A stretch of DNA of 64,000 nt, from the NCBI RefSeq assembly GCF_049727805.1, contig NZ_JBCNYA010000002.1, forward strand, positions 1-64,000, given 5' to 3'. Under the pieces are notes generated by a model that ran no database searches, had not been told where the DNA came from, and was given only the letters and a program-made list of their open reading frames with translations. This DNA is from Frateuria_A sp049727805 (GTDB lineage Bacteria; Pseudomonadota; Gammaproteobacteria; Xanthomonadales; Rhodanobacteraceae). Shown here piece by piece: positions 54,903-63,245 of this stretch (positions are counted from its first letter, which is position 1; every line of letters starts with the position of its first letter). Both the position numbers and the translations under genes were made by a program.

Positions 54903-56801
54903 GTGAAAACCAAACCCCTCGCATCCGCCCTGCTGGCCGCCAGCTTCGCGCTGGTCGCCGTCTCCGCCTTCGCCGACGTGCCGGCGCCGCGCGACGTGCC
55001 GTTCAACGGCATGATCAAGATTTCGGTCGACGCCACGGATCTCGCGCACCGCGTGTTCCGCGTCAACGAGACCATCCCGGCCCAGCCCGGCCCGCTGACC
55101 CTGCTCTACCCGCAGTGGATCCCCGGCAACCATTCGCCGACCGGGCCGATCGACAAGTTCGCCGGTTTGGTGGTCAAGGCCAATGGCAAGGTGCTGCCGT
55201 GGACGCGCGACCCGCTCAACGTCTACGCCTTCCATGTCGACGTGCCGCAGGGCGCCACCGAAGTGCAGGCCTACTTCGAATACCTCTCGCCGCAGGACAC
55301 CAAGCAGGGCCGCGTGGTGATGACGCCGGAAATGCTCAACCTGCAGTGGAACACCGTCACGCTGTACCCGGCCGGCTACTACACCAATCGCATCATGGCC
55401 CAGGCCAGCGTGACCTATCCGGCCGGCTGGCAGGCGGGCACCGCGTTGGAGGTGGCGTCCACCGACGGCAGCACGATCAACTACAAGCCGATCGATTACA
55501 CCAACCTGGTCGACTCGCCGATCTACGCCGGCAAGTACTTCAAGCGCGTGGATCTCGATCCGAAAGGCAAGGTGCCGGTGCACATGGCGATCGTCGCCGA
55601 CGATCCGAAGTACCTGGAGATCAAGCCCGAGCAGCTCAAGCCGCATCGCGAGCTGGTGCAGCAGATGTACAAGCTCTACGGCGCGCACCACTACAACCAC
55701 TACACTTTCCTGGTCTCGCTCAGCGACAAAATGAGCGGCAACGGCCTTGAGCACCACCGTTCCAGCGAGGACGGCACCAGCGCCGACTACTTCACCGAGT
55801 GGGACAAGAACGTCTACGCGCGCGACCTGTTCTCGCACGAGTTCAACCACTCCTGGGACGGCAAGTACCGTCGTGGCGCCGACCTGACCACGCCCAACTA
55901 CAACGTGCCGATGAGCGACACCCTGTTGTGGGTGTACGAGGGCCAGACCCAGTTCTGGGGCCAGATCATGGCGGCGCGCTCGGGCCTGTGGAATACCGAG
56001 CAGACGCTGGACATGCTCGCCTTCGTCGCCGCCACCTACGACAAGGGCCGCCCCGGCCTGGCCAGCTGGCGCAACGTGCAGGACACCACCAACGATCCGC
56101 CGATCGCCCAGCGCCGCCCGCTGCCGTACCGCAACTACCAGGCCAGCGAGGACTACTACTCGGCCGGCGAGATGATCTGGCTGGACGTCGACGGCAAGCT
56201 GCGCGAGCTCTCGCACGGCAAGAAGAAGATCGACGACTTCGCGCGCGCCTTCTTCGGCATGAACAGCGGCGACTGGGGCGTCAACACCTACACCTTCGAG
56301 GACGTGGTCAAGACGCTCAACGACATCCAGCCGTATGACTGGAAGAGCTACCTGCGCACGCGCCTGGACGGCCACGGCCCGCTGATCGGCGGCATCGCCT
56401 CGCACGGCTGGAAGCTGGTCTACACCGACAAGCCCTCCGCTGCGGTCAAGGCGATCGAATCGCGTCGCCACTTCACCGACCTGACCTACTCGCTCGGCCT
56501 CTCGCTCGGCAAGGACGGCTCGATCGCCGACGTGCTGTGGGACGGTCCCGCGTTCAAGGCCGGCCTCTCGCCCGCCATGAGCATCGTGGCCGTCAACGGC
56601 AAGGAGTTCTCCGGCGACGCCATCAAGGACGCGGTCACCGCCGCGGCGAAGGACAAGAGCCAGCCGGTCGAACTGCTGGTGAAGAACTTCGACGAGTACA
56701 AGACCATCCGCGTGGACTACCACGACGGCCTCAAGTACCCGCACCTGGTCCGCGACAAGAGCAAGCCCGACACCCTGGCGGATCTGATCAAGCCGCTGTA
56801 A
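54903..56801 (+). CDS. Secreted M61 glycyl aminopeptidase-family peptidase with PDZ domain, copy 2
   Basis: 632 residues from a GTG start with GGAGAG eight bases upstream; a GTG twelve codons earlier is possible. Signal peptide ends near SAFADVP. Same order of parts as copy 1: beta domain, zinc site His312-Glu313-x-x-His316 in SHEFNHSW, Glu in VYEGQTQFW, PDZ-like region near 540-610 (LWDGPAFKAGLSPAMSIVAVNG). The two proteins share long collinear stretches (for example LLYPQWIPGNHSPTGPIDKFAGL here) and clearly arose by duplication. Separate SD and the repeat between them suggest separately tuned expression. Confidence 0.92.
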   Translation: MKTKPLASALLAASFALVAVSAFADVPAPRDVPFNGMIKISVDATDLAHRVFRVNETIPAQPGPLTLLYPQWIPGNHSPTGPIDKFAGLVVKANGKVLPWTRDPLNVYAFHVDVPQGATEVQAYFEYLSPQDTKQGRVVMTPEMLNLQWNTVTLYPAGYYTNRIMAQASVTYPAGWQAGTALEVASTDGSTINYKPIDYTNLVDSPIYAGKYFKRVDLDPKGKVPVHMAIVADDPKYLEIKPEQLKPHRELVQQMYKLYGAHHYNHYTFLVSLSDKMSGNGLEHHRSSEDGTSADYFTEWDKNVYARDLFSHEFNHSWDGKYRRGADLTTPNYNVPMSDTLLWVYEGQTQFWGQIMAARSGLWNTEQTLDMLAFVAATYDKGRPGLASWRNVQDTTNDPPIAQRRPLPYRNYQASEDYYSAGEMIWLDVDGKLRELSHGKKKIDDFARAFFGMNSGDWGVNTYTFEDVVKTLNDIQPYDWKSYLRTRLDGHGPLIGGIASHGWKLVYTDKPSAAVKAIESRRHFTDLTYSLGLSLGKDGSIADVLWDGPAFKAGLSPAMSIVAVNGKEFSGDAIKDAVTAAAKDKSQPVELLVKNFDEYKTIRVDYHDGLKYPHLVRDKSKPDTLADLIKPL

Positions 56802-56810
56802 CGCCCACCA

Positions 56811-57019
56811 GCTCCCTCTCCCCTTCCTTGACCAAGGATGGGGGAGAGGGTTGGACTGAGGGGGCCAAGGCTTGGTCCGAAGCCCCACCCGTGCCGTAGA
56901 CGAAATTCCCCTCTCCCTCTGGGAGAGGGGCTGCGGAGAAAGTCCGGCGCAGCCCGCGCATGCCCACTTTGCCCGAACCCTCACCCGCCGCGCGGGCACC
57001 TCTCCCCAAGAGGAGAGGG
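56811..57019. repeat. Three palindromic repeats before tRNA-Arg
   Basis: Family A-like stem-loops at 56811-56862 (arms ctccctctcccc and gggggagagggttgg), 56908-56936 (CCCCTCTCCCTCTGGGAGAGGGG) and 56978-57019 (ctcacccgccgcgcgggca and ctctccccaagaggagag). They fill the 303-bp stretch between the M61 gene and the tRNA; no gene is seen there. Confidence 0.75.
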
Positions 57020-57049
57020 AACGGCATGAACCCGCCCACCCAACTCCGC

Positions 57050-57055
57050 TATACT
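57050..57055 (+). promoter_or_regulatory. -10 box of the tRNA-Arg promoter
   Basis: TATACT at 57050-57055, 50 bp before the tRNA, followed by a GC-rich discriminator (gcccg) as in stringently controlled promoters. The -35 region (around 57027, tgaacc) is weak. Confidence 0.5.
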
Positions 57056-57104
57056 GCCCGTCCGCCGCGGATCGACCGATCCCCGCGCGGCCTCGCAACA
57101 CCAC

Positions 57105-57181
57105 GCGCCCGTAGCTCAGCCGGATAGAGTAGTGGCTTCCGAAGCCATTGGTCGGGGGTTCGAATCCCTCCGGGCGCGCCA
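57105..57181 (+). tRNA. tRNA-Arg (anticodon CCG)
   Basis: 77 nt, acceptor GCGCCCG (57105-57111) pairing with CGGGCGC (57171-57177), discriminator G and encoded CCA. D arm GCTCAGCCGGATAGAGT, anticodon arm GTGGC-TTCCGAA-GCCAT with anticodon CCG (reads CGG), T arm with GGTTCGAATCC. All stems are intact. The 3' half is a usual target for site-specific integrases, and the putative defence genes start about 150 bp downstream. Confidence 0.97.
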
Positions 57182-57328
57182 TCTTCTTCAGCCATTCGGC
57201 TCTCCAACAAGCGCTTTTGTTCTCGTCGGGCCAACCGATTCGCGCTCAAGTGGCGGTACATTTCAGAACTCAGCCACACAGCCGATAGCCTGCCGGTCGC
57301 CTGCGCCGGAAAGGCATGGAGTTCAGGA

Positions 57329-60300
57329 ATGAAGTTGATCGGGAGCAAGGGGGGCGACCGAGTTTTGGATCTGGTTCTTAATGGGGTCACCCGTGATGGC
57401 GGGGTCGACCTCATGACTCGTTCCCTTTCGCTTTTCGCCTTCGAAGCGCTGTCAGCGCCCTTGTTTGAAAGCGGCAAGTTGCGGCTCGTCATTCCCGCAG
57501 AAGAAACCAATCTCGAGTTTTCCGGCGGTATCCACGACCGGGTCCACCGCAACCAGCTTCGCCTTCGTTCGTTGGCGCGGTCCTTTGCCGACCTCGTCGT
57601 CTCCAAAGTGGAGATCCGGCAAGCCCGCGGGCAAGTGCCACAGGGGGCCGTGGTTGTGCGTGACGTTGGCGGTGAGGCCCGCCACGCGGCTGTCGGCACG
57701 CTTTCTTTCAGCACCGACGGCTTGGGCCTGGTGCCCGGCAATCCGTTGAGCTTGACCCAGGTTGCCGAAACCCAGGCCGAGCGTGACGCGCTCAGCCACT
57801 GGTTCGATGTGCAGTGGTCGGCGCTCAACGAGCAGGAAGACGCCAAAGCCCGCCTTGTGGCCGCATTGCGCGCGCTTGCCGAGCATCGCGCCCCTTACAC
57901 CATCTATGCGCTCGTACTCCATCAGCTGTTCGCTTCGAAAGGCGATCTTCTGGACGAAGACCGCATCGTCAAATCAGCCACGGGCATTCGCAAGACGGTG
58001 GTCTGGAACAAGCTCTTCAAGTTCCAGCGCGACGGCGTGGTGGGCGCCATCGACAAGCTCAACCGCTTCGGTGGCTGCATCATTGCCGACAGCGTCGGTC
58101 TGGGTAAGACCTTCGAAGCGCTGGCCATCATCAAGTACCACGAGCTGCGCAACGACCGGGTGCTGGTGCTCTGCCCAAAGCGCCTGCGCGACAACTGGAC
58201 GCTCTACAAGGCCAACGACCGCCGCAACATCCTGGCCGCGGATCGCCTCAACTACGACGTCCTCAATCACACGGACCTGTCCCGAGACGGCGGCTTGTCT
58301 GGTGATATCGACCTGGCCCACGTCAACTGGGGCAACTACGACCTCGTCGTCATCGACGAGTCGCACAACTTCCGCAACAAGTCCACGCACAAGGATCGGG
58401 AATCCCGCTACCATCGCCTGATGCGACGCATCATCCGCGAGGGCGTCAAGACCCGCGTACTGATGCTGTCGGCCACGCCGGTGAACAACCGTCTGGCCGA
58501 TCTGCGCAACCAGATCGCCTTTGCCACCGAAGGCGACGACCTGGCGCTCGCCGACCACGGCATCGCCAGCATCGAGGCCACCACGCGCAAGGCACAGACT
58601 CAATTCAACCGCTGGTTGGATTTGCCTGAGGCCGAGCGCAGCCCGCAGCGGTTGATCGACATGCTGGGCTTGGACTACTTCACGCTGCTCGACCACCTCA
58701 CCATTGCGCGCTCGCGCAAGCACATCGAGAAGTATTACGGCACCAGCGAAACCGGCCGGTTTCCCACGCGCCGCCGGCCGATCAACATCCGCGCCGACGT
58801 CGACGCCGCCGGCCAGTTCCGATCGATCGCGGAGATCAACACCGAAATCCGCAAACTCACGCTAGCGGCCTATGCTCCGCTGCGCTACGTGCTGCCGCAC
58901 AAGCTGCAGGCCTACGAAAACAAATACAGCACCGAGGTGCGCGGAGGCGAGGGCTTCTTCCGCCAGGCCGACCGCGAAGAGAGCTTGATCCATCTGTTGC
59001 GGGTCAACGTGCTCAAGCGCATGGAAAGCGCGGTGTCCTCCTTCCGCCTCACCGTCGAGCGCCAGCTCAAGGACGTCGAGCGCATGCTCGATCGCATCGA
59101 GAACCACACAGAGGAACTCGAAGAGCTCGACATCGGCGACCTGGATATCGAGGATCCCGCCTACGAAAGCCTGTTGGTCGGCAAGCGCATCAAAGTGCTG
59201 CTCGGCGACGTCGACCGCATCCGCTGGAAGCAGGACCTGCTGGAAGACCGCAACCGCCTGGACACGCTGCTTTCCTCCGCCCGCCAGGTGGACGCCGCCC
59301 GCGACGCCAAGCTGATCGCCCTGCGTGACACCATTGCCGACAAATGCACCCGGCCGATCAACCCAGGCAACCGCAAGATCATCGTTTTCACCGCCTTCGC
59401 CGACACGGCCAAATACCTGTTCGAGCACATCGCGCCCTGGGCCAAAGCCGAGCTGGGCATCGATACCGCATTGGTTACCGGCTCCGGCGGCAACCAGACG
59501 ACCGTGCCCGGCCTGCGCCGCGACCTGGGCTCGCTGCTGACCGCCTTCTCGCCGCGCTCGAAAGAACGCCCGGAGGAACTGGCCAGCGAACGCGAACTGG
59601 ACTTGCTCATCGCCACCGACTGCATTTCCGAAGGCCAGAACTTGCAGGATTGCGACTGGCTGATCAACTACGACATCCACTGGAACCCGGTGCGTATCAT
59701 CCAACGTTTCGGCCGCATCGACCGCATCGGCTCACCCAACGAAAGGATCCAGCTGGTCAACTTCTGGCCCAACATGGCGCTGGACGAATACATCAACCTG
59801 GAGCAGCGCGTCAGCGGCCGCATGGTGCTGCTGGACGTCTCCGCCACCGGCGAGGAAAACCTCATCCAGGTGGAATCCGGCGACCCCATGAACGACCTGG
59901 AGTACCGCCGCAAGCAACTGCTCAAGCTGCAGGACGCCGTCATCGATCTGGAAGACCTTTCCAGCGGCGTGTCGATCACCGATCTCACGCTCAACGACTT
60001 CCGCATCGACCTGGCCGAATACCTCAAGGCCCATCCCGGCCAGCTCGAAGCCATGCCGCTGGGCGCCATGGCGGTCACCACCACGCACGAGGCGGAGATC
60101 CCGCCCGGCATCGTGTTCTGCCTGCGTGCCGAAGGCGAAAAGGCGCCCGATCCCACCTACCCGCTGGCGCCGCATTACCTGGTGCACGTCGGCGAGGACG
60201 GCGCCATCGCGCTCAACTACCCGCAGACCAAACAGATCCTCGATCGGCTGAAACGGCTCACGGCCGGCCGCGACCTGCCCGACGCCTCCGCCTGCCAGCG

Positions 60301-60514
60301 CTTCGACCGGCAGACCCGCGACGGCGCCGACATGCGCGACGCGCAGCGTCTGCTCGCCGCTGCCGTGGCCTCCGTGGTCGGGCGCAGTGAAGAACGTGCC
60401 GTCGCCAGCCTGTTCTCGCCGGGCGGCACGTACGCGCTCAAGGGTGAGTTCGCCGGTTCCGCCGATTTCGAGGTGGTCGCCTATCTAGTGGTGTTGCCGG
60501 ACGGCGGGGCATGA
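57329..60514 (+). CDS. SNF2/HepA-type helicase of a putative defence island
   Basis: 1061 residues. The superfamily 2 motor is intact: Walker A SVGLGKT (255-261), DESH (343-346), LSATPVNN (from about 380) and motif VI QRFGRIDRIG (792-801). Between the two motor halves is a helical insertion of about 200 residues with many charged residues (about 500-660). The first 170 residues form a separate domain without recognisable catalytic residues, possibly a degenerate PLD-like fold; the C-terminal 200 residues are also uncharacterised. The SD GGAG is present. Its stop overlaps the next gene by 4 bp (ATGA), so they form one operon with the methyltransferase. Such helicases translocate on DNA in restriction-type defence. 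Function here inferred from context. Confidence 0.86.
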   Translation: MKLIGSKGGDRVLDLVLNGVTRDGGVDLMTRSLSLFAFEALSAPLFESGKLRLVIPAEETNLEFSGGIHDRVHRNQLRLRSLARSFADLVVSKVEIRQARGQVPQGAVVVRDVGGEARHAAVGTLSFSTDGLGLVPGNPLSLTQVAETQAERDALSHWFDVQWSALNEQEDAKARLVAALRALAEHRAPYTIYALVLHQLFASKGDLLDEDRIVKSATGIRKTVVWNKLFKFQRDGVVGAIDKLNRFGGCIIADSVGLGKTFEALAIIKYHELRNDRVLVLCPKRLRDNWTLYKANDRRNILAADRLNYDVLNHTDLSRDGGLSGDIDLAHVNWGNYDLVVIDESHNFRNKSTHKDRESRYHRLMRRIIREGVKTRVLMLSATPVNNRLADLRNQIAFATEGDDLALADHGIASIEATTRKAQTQFNRWLDLPEAERSPQRLIDMLGLDYFTLLDHLTIARSRKHIEKYYGTSETGRFPTRRRPINIRADVDAAGQFRSIAEINTEIRKLTLAAYAPLRYVLPHKLQAYENKYSTEVRGGEGFFRQADREESLIHLLRVNVLKRMESAVSSFRLTVERQLKDVERMLDRIENHTEELEELDIGDLDIEDPAYESLLVGKRIKVLLGDVDRIRWKQDLLEDRNRLDTLLSSARQVDAARDAKLIALRDTIADKCTRPINPGNRKIIVFTAFADTAKYLFEHIAPWAKAELGIDTALVTGSGGNQTTVPGLRRDLGSLLTAFSPRSKERPEELASERELDLLIATDCISEGQNLQDCDWLINYDIHWNPVRIIQRFGRIDRIGSPNERIQLVNFWPNMALDEYINLEQRVSGRMVLLDVSATGEENLIQVESGDPMNDLEYRRKQLLKLQDAVIDLEDLSSGVSITDLTLNDFRIDLAEYLKAHPGQLEAMPLGAMAVTTTHEAEIPPGIVFCLRAEGEKAPDPTYPLAPHYLVHVGEDGAIALNYPQTKQILDRLKRLTAGRDLPDASACQRFDRQTRDGADMRDAQRLLAAAVASVVGRSEERAVASLFSPGGTYALKGEFAGSADFEVVAYLVVLPDGGA

Positions 60515-61257
60515 AGGTCGACGCCATCGTCGATGCCCTGCAGCTGCCGCCCGCATCGTGGGTGGACCAGCGCATCGCCAAGAAGCTGCTGATCGAGCAC
60601 GGCGCGCCCACCGCCGCCGACCGGCGGCTGATCCAGGACGGCGTGGAGGAAACCACCTGGCTGGCCGCGCTCAAGCCCGAGTTGCTTGGCACGCCGCCGT
60701 TTCGCGATGTCACGCGCGAGTACCTGGAAATCGCCCTCGTGCGACTGCGGCCTCGCGAGGGCGCCCACTTCCCGCGCCTGACCGAGCTGGTGCACCGGGC
60801 CATCCCGTATCCGGTGCTGCTGCTGGTGGAAGGCCCCGCGTCCGGCGTATCCCTGGCGCACAAGCGCCAGTCGCAGGCTGAGGCCGAAAAGGTCGTGCTG
60901 GACGGTGAGCCGGTTGGCGTTGACGTAGGCGATCACGCCACAGATGCTGCTTTCCTGCAGGCGCTGGCCCTGAGCCTACAGCCGAACGCTTCGCTGTTCG
61001 CGCTCTACCAGGGCTGGATGGACGCCGTCATCGCGCTGCAGGCGGCGCAGCATACCGGACGCTTCCAACTGGCCACCTCGGCGGACCAGGCACAGGCCCG
61101 CCGAACGGCGCTGGCAGCCGTGCTCGACCTGCAGGCGCGCATCCAGCAACTCGACAAGGCCGCCCGCAGCGCGTCGCAAATGGCGCGACAGGTGGAATTG
61201 AACATCGCGCTGCAGCAGGCGCGGCAACAGCTTGCCGATGCCCGCGCCCGGCTCTAG
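60511..61257 (+). CDS. DUF4391-like protein of the defence island
   Basis: 248 residues. The N-terminal 150 residues (motif QRIAKKLLIEHGAPTAADRR, then IPYPVLLLVEG) match my recollection of DUF4391, a family found almost only beside helicase and Mod-type methyltransferase genes. The C-terminal 60 residues are a Gln/Ala-rich helix, probably a coiled coil used for assembly (LQARIQQLDKAARSASQMARQ). No catalytic motif is seen. Starts inside the helicase stop (4-bp overlap) and ends 44 bp before the methyltransferase GTG. It may be an adaptor joining helicase and methyltransferase; this is an inference. Confidence 0.7.
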   Translation: MKVDAIVDALQLPPASWVDQRIAKKLLIEHGAPTAADRRLIQDGVEETTWLAALKPELLGTPPFRDVTREYLEIALVRLRPREGAHFPRLTELVHRAIPYPVLLLVEGPASGVSLAHKRQSQAEAEKVVLDGEPVGVDVGDHATDAAFLQALALSLQPNASLFALYQGWMDAVIALQAAQHTGRFQLATSADQAQARRTALAAVLDLQARIQQLDKAARSASQMARQVELNIALQQARQQLADARARL

Positions 61258-61301
61258 GGCAACCCATGCGTCAACACGCACAAGCAACAGAGACTTAACC
61301 C

Positions 61302-63230
61302 GTGAAGAAAATCAGCGCAACCGATCCTGAAGCCCGCTCCGCCGACCTGGTGGCGGACAACATCGCCCGCCTCAAGGCGCTGTTTCCCGAACTGGTGACC
61401 GAGGGCAAGCACGGCGCCAGCGTGAACGTGGACGTGCTCAAAGCCCTGGTGAGCGATGCCACGGTGACGGATGCGGAGGAGAAGTACGGCCTGAACTGGC
61501 ACGGCAAACGCCGTGCCCGCCAACTGGCGCTCACGTCCTCCACCGGCACCCTGCGGCCGTGCCCGGAAGACAGCCTGGACTGGGACACCACGCAGAACCT
61601 GATGATCGAGGGCGACAACCTCGAGGTGCTCAAGCTGTTGCAGAAGAGCTATGCGGGCAAGGTCAAGCTGATCTATATCGATCCGCCCTACAATACCGGC
61701 AAGGACTTCATCTACCCTGATAATTTTCAGGACAACATCACTAACTACCTTGAATTAACAGGGCAGATCGAAGGCGGGCGCCCAACCATTTCTAATGCCG
61801 AAACATCGGGCCGCTTCCATACCGACTGGCTCAACATGATGTACCCACGATTGAAATTGGCGCGCAACCTAATGGCGCCGGATGGGGTACTGTTTATCAG
61901 CATAGACCAGGGCGAGCTCGGCGCGCTGAAAATGATGCTGGACGAGATATTTGGCGAAGAAAACTTCATCAACGTTTTTAGCTGGGTGAGGACTCGCACC
62001 CCTGCGGCACTATCACAAAAAACAAAAAACGTCGTCGAATACGTAATTTGCTACGAGAGAAGCCGAACTAGCCAGCCGCTGCTCGGTATCGAAAAGCCAG
62101 CGCAGAGCGCGAATACATTGCTTAATCAACCTAATGCGGAGAGCGTGTTAAAGTTTCCCGCTGGCGTAGAGACTGGAATTCAGAACGGGACGTTGCAACC
62201 AGGAGAGTACGGTTCCTCAAGCTACAAAGTAGAACTGCTCGACTCGGTGGATGTTCGTGATGGATTATTGCTCTCGCCCTTCCGCTTAAGAGCGAGGTTT
62301 CGCTGGAGCCAAGACTACTTGGAAGAGCAATTAGCCTCCGGAACAAAAGTCCGTATAGCCACCGACAAGCTCTTGCCTAGCTACGAGAAATCTAGTTATG
62401 GCCGCGAGGCTTTACCAAACCTGATAGATGAGGATGTTGGTGTCGGTACCAATGAGTCTGCGGGCGTCGAACTCGAAAAATTAATGGGCGCCAGGGTGTT
62501 TGATTACCCAAAGCCCGTGAGTTTGCTCCGCTATTTAATTAACAGCTGCACCTCGGGCGAGGATATCGTCCTTGATTTTTTTGCCGGCTCCGGAACGACA
62601 GCGCAAGCTGTTATAGAGCAAAATGCTCTGGATGGCGGCCGGCGACGATTTATCCTCGTGCAGCTACCCGAATTACTTGACTCTGAGAGTAGCTCCGCTA
62701 GTTACTGTTCAAAACTGGGTTTGAAACCGACAATTAGCTCGCTGACGAGGGAGCGCTTGCGTAGGGTGAGCGAAAAATATCGGTTACCTGAAACATCGGA
62801 TATTGGTTTTAAAAGCTTCGTATTGGATAGCAGCAATATTCGCGCCTGGGACGCGAGGGGTAGCGATCTGCCTCAAATGTTGTTTGAAAATGTAGACAAT
62901 ATACTGCCTGATCGGGACGACCAAGATATATTGTTCGAAGTGTTGCTCAAGCTTGGGCTTCCTCTCACGACTGATATTCAGAAGAGATTTGTCCGCGACA
63001 CTACGATATATGGCCTAGGTGGAGGATTGTTGTTTGCGTGCCTTAAGGAAGGAGTTGGTCAAGCTGAGGTGGAAGATTATGCATCCACAATAGTGAGTTG
63101 GCGTGACGAGCTTTCGCCCACCGGCGACGTGATATCGATCTTTCGGGATGCGTCTTTTGCAGACGATGTAACTAAAACTAACCTATCGGAAATACTAAAC
63201 CAGGCGAAAATAAGAATGCGCTGTATCTAA
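61302..63230 (+). CDS. Type III Mod-like adenine-specific DNA methyltransferase
   Basis: 642 residues, GTG start. Motif IV DPPYNTG (Asp127-Tyr130) precedes the SAM-binding motif FAGSGTT (427-433), the circular order of beta-class N6-adenine methyltransferases such as type III Mod subunits. The stretch between them (about 225-400) is the expected target recognition domain. The N-terminal 100 residues (DLVADNIARLKALFPELVTEG) are a typical Mod head. The first 400 bp are GC-rich like the upstream genes; from about 61,720 onward the gene turns visibly AT-richer with different codon use, so it is a mosaic. Likely protects self DNA or marks targets for the helicase/nuclease partners. Confidence 0.92.
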   Translation: MKKISATDPEARSADLVADNIARLKALFPELVTEGKHGASVNVDVLKALVSDATVTDAEEKYGLNWHGKRRARQLALTSSTGTLRPCPEDSLDWDTTQNLMIEGDNLEVLKLLQKSYAGKVKLIYIDPPYNTGKDFIYPDNFQDNITNYLELTGQIEGGRPTISNAETSGRFHTDWLNMMYPRLKLARNLMAPDGVLFISIDQGELGALKMMLDEIFGEENFINVFSWVRTRTPAALSQKTKNVVEYVICYERSRTSQPLLGIEKPAQSANTLLNQPNAESVLKFPAGVETGIQNGTLQPGEYGSSSYKVELLDSVDVRDGLLLSPFRLRARFRWSQDYLEEQLASGTKVRIATDKLLPSYEKSSYGREALPNLIDEDVGVGTNESAGVELEKLMGARVFDYPKPVSLLRYLINSCTSGEDIVLDFFAGSGTTAQAVIEQNALDGGRRRFILVQLPELLDSESSSASYCSKLGLKPTISSLTRERLRRVSEKYRLPETSDIGFKSFVLDSSNIRAWDARGSDLPQMLFENVDNILPDRDDQDILFEVLLKLGLPLTTDIQKRFVRDTTIYGLGGGLLFACLKEGVGQAEVEDYASTIVSWRDELSPTGDVISIFRDASFADDVTKTNLSEILNQAKIRMRCI

Positions 63231-63245
63231 ACAGGGAAGGGAGTG

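Noticed and set aside
57182..57328. Integrase or direct-repeat att site next to tRNA-Arg
   Set aside because: No integrase gene and no second copy of the tRNA 3' end in the window; an attachment site can only be suspected.
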